From Silvimonas iriomotensis (GTDB taxonomy: Bacteria; Pseudomonadota; Gammaproteobacteria; Burkholderiales; Chitinibacteraceae): 64,000 nucleotides of DNA. Below are positions 54,086 through 62,835 of the stretch, piece by piece. Numbering within the stretch: position 1 is the first letter of the stretch; the number at the start of each line of letters is the position of its first letter. The position numbers and the translations under genes are program-made. The DNA lies in the NCBI RefSeq assembly GCF_014645535.1, contig NZ_BMLX01000001.1:1357169-1421168 (forward strand). Direction: 5' to 3'. Below the pieces are notes generated by a model. It ran no database searches. It saw only the letters and a list, made by a program, of their open reading frames with translations, and had not been told where the DNA came from.

Positions 54086-57000
54086 TTATTCGCCCGCCCC
54101 TTGCAAGACCGCGGCTTCCTTGCGCGCCTGTTTTTTGGCGGCGCGGCGGGTCTGGACCCAATGGCTGAAGCGGTCCAGATACAAATACACCACCGGCGTG
54201 GTAAACAGCGTCAACGCTTGCGACAACACGAGGCCCCCCACCATGGCGTAACCCAGCGGTCGGCGCAATTCAGAACCGGCGCCATGGCCCAGCATCAGCG
54301 GCAGACCGGCCAGCAAGGCGCACATGGTGGTCATCATGATCGGGCGGAACCGCAAGATACACGCTTGATAGATTGATTCCTGCGGGCTCATGCCGTGATC
54401 GCGCTCTGCGGTCAGCGCAAAGTCGATCATCATGATGCCGTTCTTCTTGACGATACCGATCAGCAAGATAATCCCGATCAAGGCGATGACCGACAGATCG
54501 AACCCCGCCGCCATCAGGATCAGCAGCGCCCCCACCCCGGCCGACGGCAGCGTCGACAGGATAGTCAGCGGGTGGATATAGCTCTCGTACAGCAGACCCA
54601 GCACGATATACACGGCAATCAGCGCTGCGGCGATCAGGTACGGTTGCGAAGCCAGCGAGTCACCAAACGCCTTGGCCGTGCCCTGGAAGGCGCCGGTCAG
54701 CGTTTGCGGCACGCCCATTTCCGTCTGCGCCTTGTTGATGGCGTCCACCGCCTCGCCCAGCGATACACCACGCGCCAGGTTGAACGAGATCGTCACCGCC
54801 GGGAACTGGCTCTGGTGGCTGATCGACAAATACGCCGTCTTGTTGGTGTCGATATGCACAAAGGTCGACAGCGGCACTTGCTGGTTGGTCAGCGGCGAGG
54901 TGAGGTAGAGCTTGTCGAACAGCGCCGGATCAAGCTGCAGCTGCGGGTTGACCTCCATCACCACGTGATAGGTATTCACCTGCGTGTAGTACTGCGCAAC
55001 CTGGCGCTGGCCAATGGCGTCGTACAAGGTGGCGTCGATCAGCGAGGGCGAAATGCCGAAACTGGAGGCCCGGGCGCGGTCGATCGTCAGCACGGCCGTT
55101 GCGGCGGCGTTCTGCTGGTCAGACGCCAGATCGGTCAGCTCTGGCAGTTTGCGAAAGCGCTCCAGCAACTTCGGCGCCCAGTTGTTCAGTTCATCCAGGT
55201 TCGAGTCGGTCAGCGTGTATTGATACTGCGTCCGCGACAGGCGCCCGCCGACGTTGATGTCCTGACCGGCCTGCAGGAACAGGTTCACCCCTTCCACCTT
55301 GGCCAGTTTGGGGCGCAGGCGGGCAATGACTTCATCCGCACTCAAGGTCCGGCCTTCATCCTTGGGCTTGAGGTTGATGTAGAAATTGCCGGTATTGAAG
55401 GTGCTCTGCCCGCCCACCATGGCAAAGCTGGCTACGTCCGGATCTTGCCGGATGACATCGGCCAGCGCGCGCATGCGCTCGTTCATGGCTTTGAACGAAG
55501 AGTCTTGCGCGGTTTCCGCAAAGCCGAAGACAAAGCCGGTGTCTTGCTGCGGGAAGAACCCTTTGGGAATGAAAATGAACAGCACGACCGACAGCGCCAC
55601 GGTGCACAGGAATACGCAAAGCGTGATGAACTGGTGCTTCATCACCAGATCCAGCCCGCGGCGATAGCCCGACAACATGGCATCAAAACCACGCTCGAAC
55701 ATCTGGTAAAGCTTGCCGTGCTTGTCGCCGTGATGGTCTTTCAGAAAGCGCGAGCACAACATGGGTGTGAGCGTCAGCGAAATCACTACCGACACCGCAA
55801 TGGTCAGCGTAACGGTAATAGAGAACTCGCGGAACAGGCGCCCGACGATGCCGCCCATCAACAACAGCGGAATAAACACCGCCACCAGCGAAACCGAGAT
55901 CGAAATGATGGTGAAGCCGATCTCGCCCGCGCCTTTGTAGGCCGCATCCATCGGCGACATGCCGTCTTCCACATGCCGGTAGATGTTCTCCAGCATCACG
56001 ATGGCATCATCCACCACAAAGCCGACCGCGATGGTCAGCGCCATCAGCGACAGGTTGTCCAGGCTGAAGCCGACAAGGTACATCACCGCTGCCGTGCCCA
56101 TCAGCGCTAGCGGCACGGTCACGCTGGGGATCAGCGTGGCGGCGACGTTGCGCAGGAACACAAAGATGATGCCCACCACCAGCAAGATGGTCAGGACCAG
56201 CGTGAACTCCACATCCCGCACCGAGGCACGGATGGTCTGAGTGCGGTCAGTCAGAATGTTGACATGCACCGTGGGCGGAATCGCCGCTTGCAGGCGTGGC
56301 AGCGCCGCCTTGACGCGCTCGACGGTCTCGATCACGTTGGCGCCTGGCTGCTTGGTAATCGCCAGCACAATGGCCCGCTGGCCATTGAGAATGGTGGCGC
56401 TGGGCTCTACGGCCTGGCCGGCATAAGCCCAGCCGGCCAGCTTGGTGTTTTCCGGGCCGTCAATCGCGGTGCCGATGTCCTTGATCCGGACCGGCGCCCC
56501 GTTCTTGTAGGCAATGACCATGTCGTTCCACGGGCCGGCCTTCAGAATCTGGTCATTGGTATACACCGTGAAGCTTTGCCGATCACCGTCCACCGTGCCC
56601 TTGGGCGCATTGACCGTGGTGGTGGCGATGACCGCGCGCACGTCTTCCAGGCTCATGCCCATGGCCGACAGTTTGGCCGGGTCAAGCTGGATACGCACCG
56701 CCGGCTTTTGCTGGCCGCCAATGTTCACCAGACCCACACCCTGAATCTGCGAGATCTGCTGCGCCAGGATGTTATCGGCGTAGTCGTTGACCTCGGTCAG
56801 CGGCAAGGTGTCAGACTGCACCGCCATCACGATGATGGGCGAGTCGGCCGGGTTGATCTTGCGCCAGGTCGGCGGGTTGGGCAGGTTGTTGGGCAACTGG
56901 CCGGTCGCAGCATTGATGGCAGCCTGGACATCCACTGCCGCGGCGTCAATATTGCGGTTCAGATCAAACTGCAGCGTAATCTGGGTGGTGCCCAGCGCGC

Positions 57001-57250
57001 TGGATGACGTCATTTGCGACAGCCCCGCAATCAGCGAGAACTGCCGTTCCAGCGGCTGCGCCACGTTGGACGCCATGGTTTCCGGGCTGGCGCCAGGCAA
57101 ACTGGCAGAGACCTGGATGGTCGGGAAATCCACCTGCGGCAGCGGTGCCACCGGCAACAGGCTCCACACCGCGATACCGACCAGCAAAATGGCCGCGGCC
57201 AGCAACGACGTCCCGATGGGACGTTTGATAAAAGCAGCAGAAATACTCAC
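54086..57250 (-). CDS. RND-type multidrug efflux pump inner-membrane subunit (MdtC-like)
   Basis: The 1054-residue HAE1 family proton antiporter has the typical two-fold layout: membrane helix 1 (about 10-30), periplasmic loop, helices 2-6, then the same again. GFVVDDAIVMLENIYRHVEDG contains the proton-relay Asp pair, and both halves show the family boxes. Closest in appearance to E. coli MdtC and MuxC-type pumps. It lies 14 bases behind its adaptor gene. No outer-membrane channel gene is nearby, so TolC-like partners must be elsewhere. Substrate unknown. Confidence 0.92.
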   Translation of the reverse strand: MSISAAFIKRPIGTSLLAAAILLVGIAVWSLLPVAPLPQVDFPTIQVSASLPGASPETMASNVAQPLERQFSLIAGLSQMTSSSALGTTQITLQFDLNRNIDAAAVDVQAAINAATGQLPNNLPNPPTWRKINPADSPIIVMAVQSDTLPLTEVNDYADNILAQQISQIQGVGLVNIGGQQKPAVRIQLDPAKLSAMGMSLEDVRAVIATTTVNAPKGTVDGDRQSFTVYTNDQILKAGPWNDMVIAYKNGAPVRIKDIGTAIDGPENTKLAGWAYAGQAVEPSATILNGQRAIVLAITKQPGANVIETVERVKAALPRLQAAIPPTVHVNILTDRTQTIRASVRDVEFTLVLTILLVVGIIFVFLRNVAATLIPSVTVPLALMGTAAVMYLVGFSLDNLSLMALTIAVGFVVDDAIVMLENIYRHVEDGMSPMDAAYKGAGEIGFTIISISVSLVAVFIPLLLMGGIVGRLFREFSITVTLTIAVSVVISLTLTPMLCSRFLKDHHGDKHGKLYQMFERGFDAMLSGYRRGLDLVMKHQFITLCVFLCTVALSVVLFIFIPKGFFPQQDTGFVFGFAETAQDSSFKAMNERMRALADVIRQDPDVASFAMVGGQSTFNTGNFYINLKPKDEGRTLSADEVIARLRPKLAKVEGVNLFLQAGQDINVGGRLSRTQYQYTLTDSNLDELNNWAPKLLERFRKLPELTDLASDQQNAAATAVLTIDRARASSFGISPSLIDATLYDAIGQRQVAQYYTQVNTYHVVMEVNPQLQLDPALFDKLYLTSPLTNQQVPLSTFVHIDTNKTAYLSISHQSQFPAVTISFNLARGVSLGEAVDAINKAQTEMGVPQTLTGAFQGTAKAFGDSLASQPYLIAAALIAVYIVLGLLYESYIHPLTILSTLPSAGVGALLILMAAGFDLSVIALIGIILLIGIVKKNGIMMIDFALTAERDHGMSPQESIYQACILRFRPIMMTTMCALLAGLPLMLGHGAGSELRRPLGYAMVGGLVLSQALTLFTTPVVYLYLDRFSHWVQTRRAAKKQARKEAAVLQGAGE

Positions 57251-57264
57251 GGTGATGTCTCTAC

Positions 57265-58431
57265 TTAGTGGCTAGCCGCAGCCTGTTTCTCGGTTTCGGC
57301 CACAACCGCACCGGGCTTGAGCTTGTACTGGCCATCGATCACCACGCGATCCCCGGCATGCACACCGTCATCAATGATGGCTTTGCCGTCCTGGATCAGC
57401 GCCACTTTCACCGGCTGTGTCTGGGCCGCATTGCTGCCGTTCACGGTATAGACATAAGTACCATTCACGCCGCGCTGCACAGCGGCGGCCGGCAGCGTCA
57501 CCGCGTGATCCCGGTTACCCAGCACCAGATTCACGTTGATGTACTGCCCCGGCCACAAGGCATGTTGCGGGTTGGGGAACGTCCCCTTGAGCGAGACCGT
57601 GCCAGTGGTGGTATCGATCTGGTTATTCACCAGCGACAGCGTGCCCTGGGCCAGCGCCTCGCCGCCGGTGCGGGCATAAGCCACGACCTTGAGCGATTTG
57701 CCGCCTTGCAACGCCTTGTTCACTTGTTGCAAGGCGTCTTCCGGCAAGGTGAACGTGGCGGCAATCGGATCAATCTGGTTGATCACGACCAGACCGGTCG
57801 TATCCGTGGCGTGCACAATGTTGCCCGGATCAACCAGACGCGCCCCGGTCCGGCCAGACAACGGCGAAACAATGGTGGTGTAGCCCAGTTGAACCTGGGC
57901 GTACTGGATTTGCGCGTCGTCATTCTTGACTGCGGCTTCCAGCTGCGCGACCAGGGCCTTCTGGGTGTCCAGCGTTTGCTGGGTGGTGGCGTCCTGCTTG
58001 ATCAGGTCGCTGTAACGGGCCAGATCGCGACGGGCGTTATCCAGCTGGGCCTGATCTTTGGCTTTGGCGGCCTGCACCTGGCCTAACTGCGCCTGAAACG
58101 GGCTGGGGTCGATCTGCGCCAGCATCTGGCCGGCCTTCACGTCCTGCCCTTCCTGGAAGCCGACTTTCTGCAACTGGCCATCGACACGCACTTTCACCGT
58201 GACCGAGGCGTTGGCTTGAACCGTGCCCACGCCGGTGAGGTACACCGGCACGGATTCGTCGCCGGCCTTGACCGTGGTCACCCGGATGGCAGGAGCGGCC
58301 GCGGGTGGCTGGGTAGATGCATCGGCCTTGCGCGTGCTGGTCCATACAACCACGCCGCCCACCACCACAAGGGCAGAGGCAATGGCGATGGCGGACTGGG
58401 TTTTTCTTTGCCGGGTCATGACTTTCTTCAC
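57265..58431 (-). CDS. RND efflux periplasmic adaptor (MdtA-like, HlyD family)
   Basis: The 388-residue membrane fusion protein has an N-terminal anchor (about 12-32), a lipoyl-like segment (VGTVQANASVTVKVRVDGQL), an alpha-helical hairpin (about 115-185) and beta domains. ASVTVKVRVDGQLQKVGFQ is typical of MdtA/AcrA. It bridges the pump and the outer-membrane channel. First gene of the two-gene operon. Confidence 0.92.
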   Translation of the reverse strand: MKKVMTRQRKTQSAIAIASALVVVGGVVVWTSTRKADASTQPPAAAPAIRVTTVKAGDESVPVYLTGVGTVQANASVTVKVRVDGQLQKVGFQEGQDVKAGQMLAQIDPSPFQAQLGQVQAAKAKDQAQLDNARRDLARYSDLIKQDATTQQTLDTQKALVAQLEAAVKNDDAQIQYAQVQLGYTTIVSPLSGRTGARLVDPGNIVHATDTTGLVVINQIDPIAATFTLPEDALQQVNKALQGGKSLKVVAYARTGGEALAQGTLSLVNNQIDTTTGTVSLKGTFPNPQHALWPGQYINVNLVLGNRDHAVTLPAAAVQRGVNGTYVYTVNGSNAAQTQPVKVALIQDGKAIIDDGVHAGDRVVIDGQYKLKPGAVVAETEKQAAASH

Positions 58432-59006
58432 ACCTTGTGCTGGGCCAGGCTAACACTGGCGCCTGTTTTATATCCGGACAGCGCAGGACGGTCAGACCGC
58501 TCGCGCCATCGATGCGATTGAAACCGTTGTTATTGCGCGAGCCGCCTGTCCGGCTGACCCGCTTCTCCCTGCCGCAGCCCCTTCAAATTACGCCTGTCCG
58601 GCGCTGCGGGAATAACCATTGGGCGGCCTGCCGGTGGCAAAACCGGCGCGCCCGGCGTCTTTTGCAGTGCGTCAAAACACCTTCCAGTCTGCAAAACGCA
58701 ATCAGTTACATAGCGTTGACTGTCTTTACAAAGGCTTTACATGCCACCGATACAAGGCAAAAACACCGGCAGAACCTGGCCAGAAACCAGGCAAAACCGG
58801 CCCTGGGCGCGGCCTGGTTCATGGCTGGCCGCAAAACATGAGTACATCGTCATTTAGCGATGAAAGATAATCGGGAATCCTTGAAAGTTGCAATCTCTGC
58901 AAGTGCAAAGAAAACGTAAAAACCCTCCGGCACACACGGTGCGGGAGGGTTCGGGATACGCCAAGCCGCGTATGGCATGGCGTAACGGTCTGATCAAGCC
59001 GGCGGC
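58432..59006. other. Intergenic region between the efflux adaptor gene and the Cys-repeat protein gene (575 bases)
   Basis: No credible gene; the open frames are short and lack conserved features. It includes the promoter side of the efflux operon and the terminator of the gene to the right. A-rich stretches such as GGCAAAAACACCGG near 58757 give a repetitive look, but no exact repeat array. Confidence 0.5.
58918..58951 (-). terminator. Rho-independent terminator of the Cys-repeat protein gene
   Basis: AACCCTCC / GGAGGGTT stem; read leftwards it ends in TTTTTACG. It lies 56 bases beyond the stop. Confidence 0.88.
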
Positions 59007-59549
59007 TTACTTGCCGTACTGAGCCTTGGCCTGGGCTACGCAGCTGTCCTTGCGATCACCACTGTAGGCGTCACATTTTTGCGCGGCCACTTTGTAGTCG
59101 GCATCGCGACGGGCCTGATCGGCTTCGTTGTCGGCCTTGTAGCGCGCCTTGTTGGCATCAATGTCGGCCAGCATCTTGTCGCGGTCCGCCTTGGCCGTCT
59201 GCTTGCAGACATCCTTGTCGTTACCGGCCAGACGGCCACACTTCTCTACCGAGACGTCATAGCCCGATTTGGCGCGCTCTTTGGCGGCGTCAATGCGGGC
59301 GGCGTCGGTATCTTTGTCCTGGGCCGTCAGATCAGCCATGGCGATGCTTTTATCGGCATCAGCCTGTGCTTCACAGACGTCCTTGCCGTTACCGGCCAGG
59401 GATTTACATTCTGATTTGGCGGCATCGTAACGCTGGCTGATCGCATCTTTGCGAGCGTTGTACTGATCGGTTGCCAGCTTGGCAAAACTCAAGGCCGGGG
59501 TCGCTACCAGCGCGGCAGCAATCAGGGAACGAAGAGCAAGTTGACGCAT
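59007..59549 (-). CDS. Secreted protein with three Cys-pair repeats, function unknown
   Basis: The 180-residue exported protein has a signal peptide MRQLALRSLIAAALVATPAL cut after SFA. The mature part is highly charged and helical. It contains a repeated unit C-x(7-8)-(K)D-x-C: CKSLAGNGKDVCEAQA, CGRLAGNDKDVCKQTA and CDAYSGDRKDSCVAQA at about residues 48, 103 and 161, separated by Asp/Lys/Ala-rich helix. The two cysteines in each could form a disulfide hairpin. Similar unnamed proteins occur in betaproteobacteria. It is a single-gene unit. Confidence 0.7.
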   Translation of the reverse strand: MRQLALRSLIAAALVATPALSFAKLATDQYNARKDAISQRYDAAKSECKSLAGNGKDVCEAQADADKSIAMADLTAQDKDTDAARIDAAKERAKSGYDVSVEKCGRLAGNDKDVCKQTAKADRDKMLADIDANKARYKADNEADQARRDADYKVAAQKCDAYSGDRKDSCVAQAKAQYGK

Positions 59550-59717
59550 GTCGGCACCTTTTTATCTGTATGAGAAAAAGGGCAAACGCAGCGACTACGC
59601 CGGCACGAACCGTGGCAGGGAAGATGACCGGCAGCACTGCGCTTGCCACAGCTCTACCCTACCCGGCGTCGCGCTGGCGGCCAGTCATCCACTCTTTCAG
59701 CTTTATGCAAGACAAAA

Positions 59718-59751
59718 GGCACAGGTCTGTAGGCGCTACCTGACCTGTGCC
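59718..59751 (-). terminator. Rho-independent terminator of luxI
   Basis: GGCACAGGTC / GACCTGTGCC stem with an inner GTAG/CTAC; read leftwards it ends in TTTTGTCTTG. It lies 27 bases beyond the luxI stop. Confidence 0.75.
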
Positions 59752-59778
59752 CAGGTGCTTACTGTTTTGGCAAACGGT

Positions 59779-60342
59779 TCAGTCCGGTTCCGGCACCTCA
59801 ATCAGGCAGGCAAACAAGGGATAGCCATCAATCACCATGGGCGGTGCGGCGCGGCGGGCGGTATAACCCAGTTTTCTCAGCAAGCGCTCTACGCCCAGTG
59901 GCGACACCGTAATCACCATTCTGGCGCCCAGTTGCCCGGCACACCGAATTGATTCATGCAGCAATTGGGCCGTGACGGGCGAACTGAACTGGCCTGCAGC
60001 TACCGGCGTCTGGCCGCTAAAGTCGACAGCGGCAAAACGCGATAACTCCCAGATATCAGGCGATGCAGGCGGGGCAAGCCCATTGAGTAATTGCGGAAAT
60101 ACGTCCCCGAGCAAATAGGGGCGCGTGGTAGGCAAGAGGCGCGCACAGCCGTTGATCTGGCCTCTTTCATCATGAGATACGATATAAACCGTATCCGTGC
60201 GGTCGAATTGGTCTTGTTCGATTCCCGGCGGGGTATCCAATTGCCACCCCAGCATTTCCACGAAAACTTTGTGGCGGTAAACCGACAATGCATTGGCGAC
60301 ACCGTCAGGAAGGTGTGCCGACTGTCCGGACAATATATGCAT
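59779..60342 (-). CDS. LuxI-family acyl-homoserine lactone synthase
   Basis: The 187-residue autoinducer synthase carries the family residues: Arg and Phe in VYRHKVF (Arg23, Phe27), Trp33 in LGWQL, the aspartates in EQDQFDRTDTVYIV, GCARLLPTTRPYLLGDVFP with the conserved Arg and Phe, and the Glu/Arg pair in WELSRFA. It uses S-adenosylmethionine and an acyl carrier protein; acyl length cannot be read. GGGGTGAT stands before the ATG at 60342; the open frame adds four residues. A lux-box-like palindrome lies 69 bases upstream. Confidence 0.9.
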   Translation of the reverse strand: MHILSGQSAHLPDGVANALSVYRHKVFVEMLGWQLDTPPGIEQDQFDRTDTVYIVSHDERGQINGCARLLPTTRPYLLGDVFPQLLNGLAPPASPDIWELSRFAAVDFSGQTPVAAGQFSSPVTAQLLHESIRCAGQLGARMVITVSPLGVERLLRKLGYTARRAAPPMVIDGYPLFACLIEVPEPD

Positions 60343-60410
60343 ATCACCCCGCAATAGAATATGTTGCTAAAGCAGGGGAAATAATTTGCCAGGCCCGGGG
60401 AAAGGAAAAG

Positions 60411-60426
60411 CTGTCAACGGCGACAG
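60411..60426. promoter_or_regulatory. Lux-box-like palindrome in front of luxI
   Basis: CTGTCAACGGCGACAG is an inverted repeat of form CTG-N10-CAG, and the dyad extends outward with AA/TT. It is immediately downstream of the rsaM-like stop (60430-60432) and about 69 bases before the luxI ATG, so it could sit near -42 of a luxI promoter, the usual place for LuxR-AHL activation. Confidence 0.65.
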
Positions 60427-60429
60427 TTT

Positions 60430-60861
60430 CTAAGCGTATCGGGAAGTGATAGCGGCATTGGTGGCGTCTTGCCAGATTAATCGTTCGAGTCGGGCAATCA
60501 GCAAATCCGCCGTCGCCTCGAATCCAAGATCACGGCATTGATCATCCACCAGCATGATGTTGCTTCGGGGTTTTCCACTCATCACGTAATGCGCCCGGCC
60601 ATCACGCGAACCAATTACCCAGTCCCAGCCTACAGACAATATGGGGCGTGCAGTACTGATCCACTCGGTAAAGCCACTGATGGCCGCCACGCCGGTGCCG
60701 CATTTCAAACCGCCGGTGGGCGCGTCGTCAAGCCCGGACACGAGATGTATCAGCTCTGTATCCAGAAGTGCCTTGCAATCAAGCCGGATATAACCGTCTT
60801 CGCACAGGCCCAAAGAGCCGGTTAAAACCGGGCCGGTTTTCAAAACAATGGGGGAAGACAT
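60430..60861 (-). CDS. RsaM-like (DUF4902) regulator of quorum sensing
   Basis: The 143-residue cytoplasmic protein has no known catalytic motif. It has the features I recall for the DUF4902/RsaM family of Burkholderia and Ralstonia: CEDGYIRLDCKALLD, SGFTEWISTARPILSVGWDW, and PRSNIMLVDDQCRDLGFEAT. RsaM proteins lie between luxI and luxR genes and dampen AHL synthesis. Here it is between luxR (divergent) and luxI (downstream, same strand), the same position. The assignment rests on the pattern and neighbours. Confidence 0.8.
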   Translation of the reverse strand: MSSPIVLKTGPVLTGSLGLCEDGYIRLDCKALLDTELIHLVSGLDDAPTGGLKCGTGVAAISGFTEWISTARPILSVGWDWVIGSRDGRAHYVMSGKPRSNIMLVDDQCRDLGFEATADLLIARLERLIWQDATNAAITSRYA

Positions 60862-60925
60862 TTCCGGCAGCCTTTACTGCATTCAGGGTTGACCAGTTTA
60901 TAAAAGAAGCCAAAAGCGTTGCCAG

Positions 60926-60948
60926 TGTCAGAGTTGTCAGATTGTCAG
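60926..60948. repeat. Three TGTCAG direct repeats in the rsaM-like/luxR promoter region
   Basis: TGTCAG occurs at 60926-60931, 60935-60940 and 60943-60948, spaced 9 and 8 bases. They sit 53 to 75 bases before the luxR ATG and on the divergent side of the rsaM-like gene. The lux box in front of luxI carries the related half-sites CTGTC and GACAG, but these repeats do not form an inverted lux box. Confidence 0.55.
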
Positions 60949-61000
60949 GCCTCTGGCGCCACACCATGACGGGGCGAGACGGGCAAAACGGGGGAATACA

Positions 61001-61711
61001 ATGTCACCTTTTATTGAAGAAAATCTTCACTCTTTGCTGACTATTCACGACCAGAACCTGTATTTCAGCAAAGTTACACAACTGGCGCAGGCCATTGGTT
61101 TCGAGTTCTGCGCCTACGGCGCGCGCATGCCTTTTCCGCTGAGCGCACCCCGCACCGAGATGGTCAACAACTACCCGGCCGCATGGCAGAACTGCTACGC
61201 CGAACATCACTACATCATGCAGGACCCCACCGTGGCCCACGGTGCGCGTTCCATGGTCCCGCTGGTATGGAGCGACGAGTTGTTCGCGGACTCAAGGGAT
61301 CTGTGGGAGGACGCCCGCTCCTACGGCCTGCGCAATGGCTGGGCGCAAGGTTGCCGCGATGGCAATGGTGTCGTGGGCATGTTGACCGTGGCCCGCTCTG
61401 GCGAGTCCATCACCGCAACGGAGCTTGGCGAAAAAGAGCCGCTGCTGGCCTACCTGACCCAGGTCACACATGTCGGATTGTCACGGTTTTTCCTTGAACA
61501 TTCCTCCTACGGGCATGAAGTCAAACTGACCCCGCGTGAAACAGAGATCCTGCGCTGGACAGCCGAAGGCAAAACATCGGCCGAAATTGGCGATATCCTG
61601 AATATTGCTGAACGCACGGTTAATTTTCATGTGAACAGCACGCTGGCCAAACTGAATGCGGCCAACAAAACTTCCGCTGTTGTCCAGGCTGCTTTGCGCG
61701 GCCTGCTCTGA
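61001..61711 (+). CDS. LuxR-family AHL-responsive transcriptional regulator
   Basis: The 236-residue protein has an autoinducer-binding domain (about 20-160) with the family residues in YPAAWQNCYAEHHYIMQDP (Trp, Tyr, Asp, Pro), LVWSDEL (Trp) and YGLRNGWAQG (Gly), and a C-terminal LuxR helix-turn-helix (about 172-232; LTPRETEILRWTAEGKTSAEIGDILNIAERTVNFHVNSTLAKLNA). It binds AHL made by the neighbouring synthase, as inferred from adjacency. Divergent from the rsaM-like gene; ends at a terminator. Confidence 0.92.
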   Translation: MSPFIEENLHSLLTIHDQNLYFSKVTQLAQAIGFEFCAYGARMPFPLSAPRTEMVNNYPAAWQNCYAEHHYIMQDPTVAHGARSMVPLVWSDELFADSRDLWEDARSYGLRNGWAQGCRDGNGVVGMLTVARSGESITATELGEKEPLLAYLTQVTHVGLSRFFLEHSSYGHEVKLTPRETEILRWTAEGKTSAEIGDILNIAERTVNFHVNSTLAKLNAANKTSAVVQAALRGLL

Positions 61712-61751
61712 TCCGGTTTGATCTGAAAACCGGATATCCGGGCTGACCATC

Positions 61752-61776
61752 AACGCCGGCATTAGCCGGCGTTTCC
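61752..61776 (+). terminator. Rho-independent terminator of luxR
   Basis: AACGCCGGC / GCCGGCGTT stem with ATTA loop and a short TTT end, 41 bases after the stop. Confidence 0.75.
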
Positions 61777-62396
61777 CCTTGATGAGCTGCCCCTGCACTA
61801 CCCTCTCATTGATATTGCTGATGCCATATGGCATTCATCACCGGGCAGATTGTGCAGCAAATGACGGCAGAAATCTGCCTGTCACTTATGGCAGTCACGG
61901 CCCGCAATGAAATCTCAAACCAGATTCATCATTTTTGCCAATGCAATTGATTAAAAACCGTGTTTTATGGCAACCGGTTTATCCACCTTTTTTAATCAAA
62001 GATCAAGCAACAACTAATCTATCAGAAATATCTGCACATGAATCCTTCAAATACATCAATCCAGAAAATCAATCACGGCCCACTGATCACACCAGCGATT
62101 GGGTCCATATCCGCGCTTCCCCTGTTTGCTGATAATCCGGGCATTAAACGCCCGTATCAATGATTAACGGTCGCTAATATGGCCTGGGAACGCTGTGTCG
62201 CCAGCGCCGCGCACCGGATGAACTGTGGTAAATCTGCTGCAGATTGGGCCCCCAAAACAGGCAAGTCCATGCCACCGTTAGTCGGGAATTCTTTCTAGCC
62301 TGGAAATAATGTGCGTGGCCAACCGGTTAAAGGGTTGCAGCGCTTGAATTGAGAACCGTTCTCGACAACCCGCTGTTACAACGGCACAATCGCCCC
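61777..62396. other. Gene-free region between luxR and the copper cluster (620 bases)
   Basis: No gene I can support. About 61890-62060 is clearly AT-richer than the rest of the window; the one ORF there (61935-62132) lacks a ribosome-binding site and any recognisable motif. A small hairpin CGGGC / GCCCG lies near 62137-62154. Confidence 0.5.
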
Positions 62397-62807
62397 ATGT
62401 ACTGGTCCCTGCGTCATTTCCGCCTTGCCCTGATTGCCGCCTTGCTGGCAATGCTGGCGGCCGCGCTGGTGCCACCGGTCATGCAGATGCTCAACCCGGT
62501 GCCGCTGGCGCCGCTGGCCGCGCCCGCCCCGATGAGTGATTGCGGCATGCCGGGCATGACGTCGTCCCCGTCGCCAGACAACCACGCAGACGGCAACCCT
62601 TCAGGCTCGGCGCAAAGCTGCCCGTTGTGCTCGCTGTTTTGTCATATTCCTGCGCTGCCAGGCCCGCCCCAACTGGCTTTGCTGGCGCCTTTCAATGTCT
62701 GGCTGGTGCTGTTGCCACAGCGCTTGCCGGACTGGCCTTTACCGCTTTTTGTTACCCCACCTGCCCGCGCCCCGCCTGCAAACCGGTTCTGGATCACGCA
62801 TTCGTAA
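62397..62807 (+). CDS. DUF2946 protein of the copper cluster
   Basis: The 136-residue protein has an N-terminal membrane segment (about 8-28), a Met/His/Cys-rich middle part (about 45-90) with MSDCGMPGM, and CPLCSLFCH, and a C-terminal hydrophobic stretch. This combination fits DUF2946, a family often next to copC/copD and TonB receptors for copper. The Met and Cys motifs suggest metal binding. Start at MYWSLRHF; the preceding open frame has no conserved residues. Confidence 0.75.
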   Translation: MYWSLRHFRLALIAALLAMLAAALVPPVMQMLNPVPLAPLAAPAPMSDCGMPGMTSSPSPDNHADGNPSGSAQSCPLCSLFCHIPALPGPPQLALLAPFNVWLVLLPQRLPDWPLPLFVTPPARAPPANRFWITHS

Positions 62808-62835
62808 TGAACCGGCGTCACGACCGCATGGTGCG

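Noticed and set aside
54395-56110. 571-codon open frame opposite the RND pump gene
   Set aside because: Antisense shadow, low-complexity Gln/Arg/His composition.
61935-62132. 65-codon open frame in the AT-rich gap
   Set aside because: No ribosome-binding site or recognisable motif.
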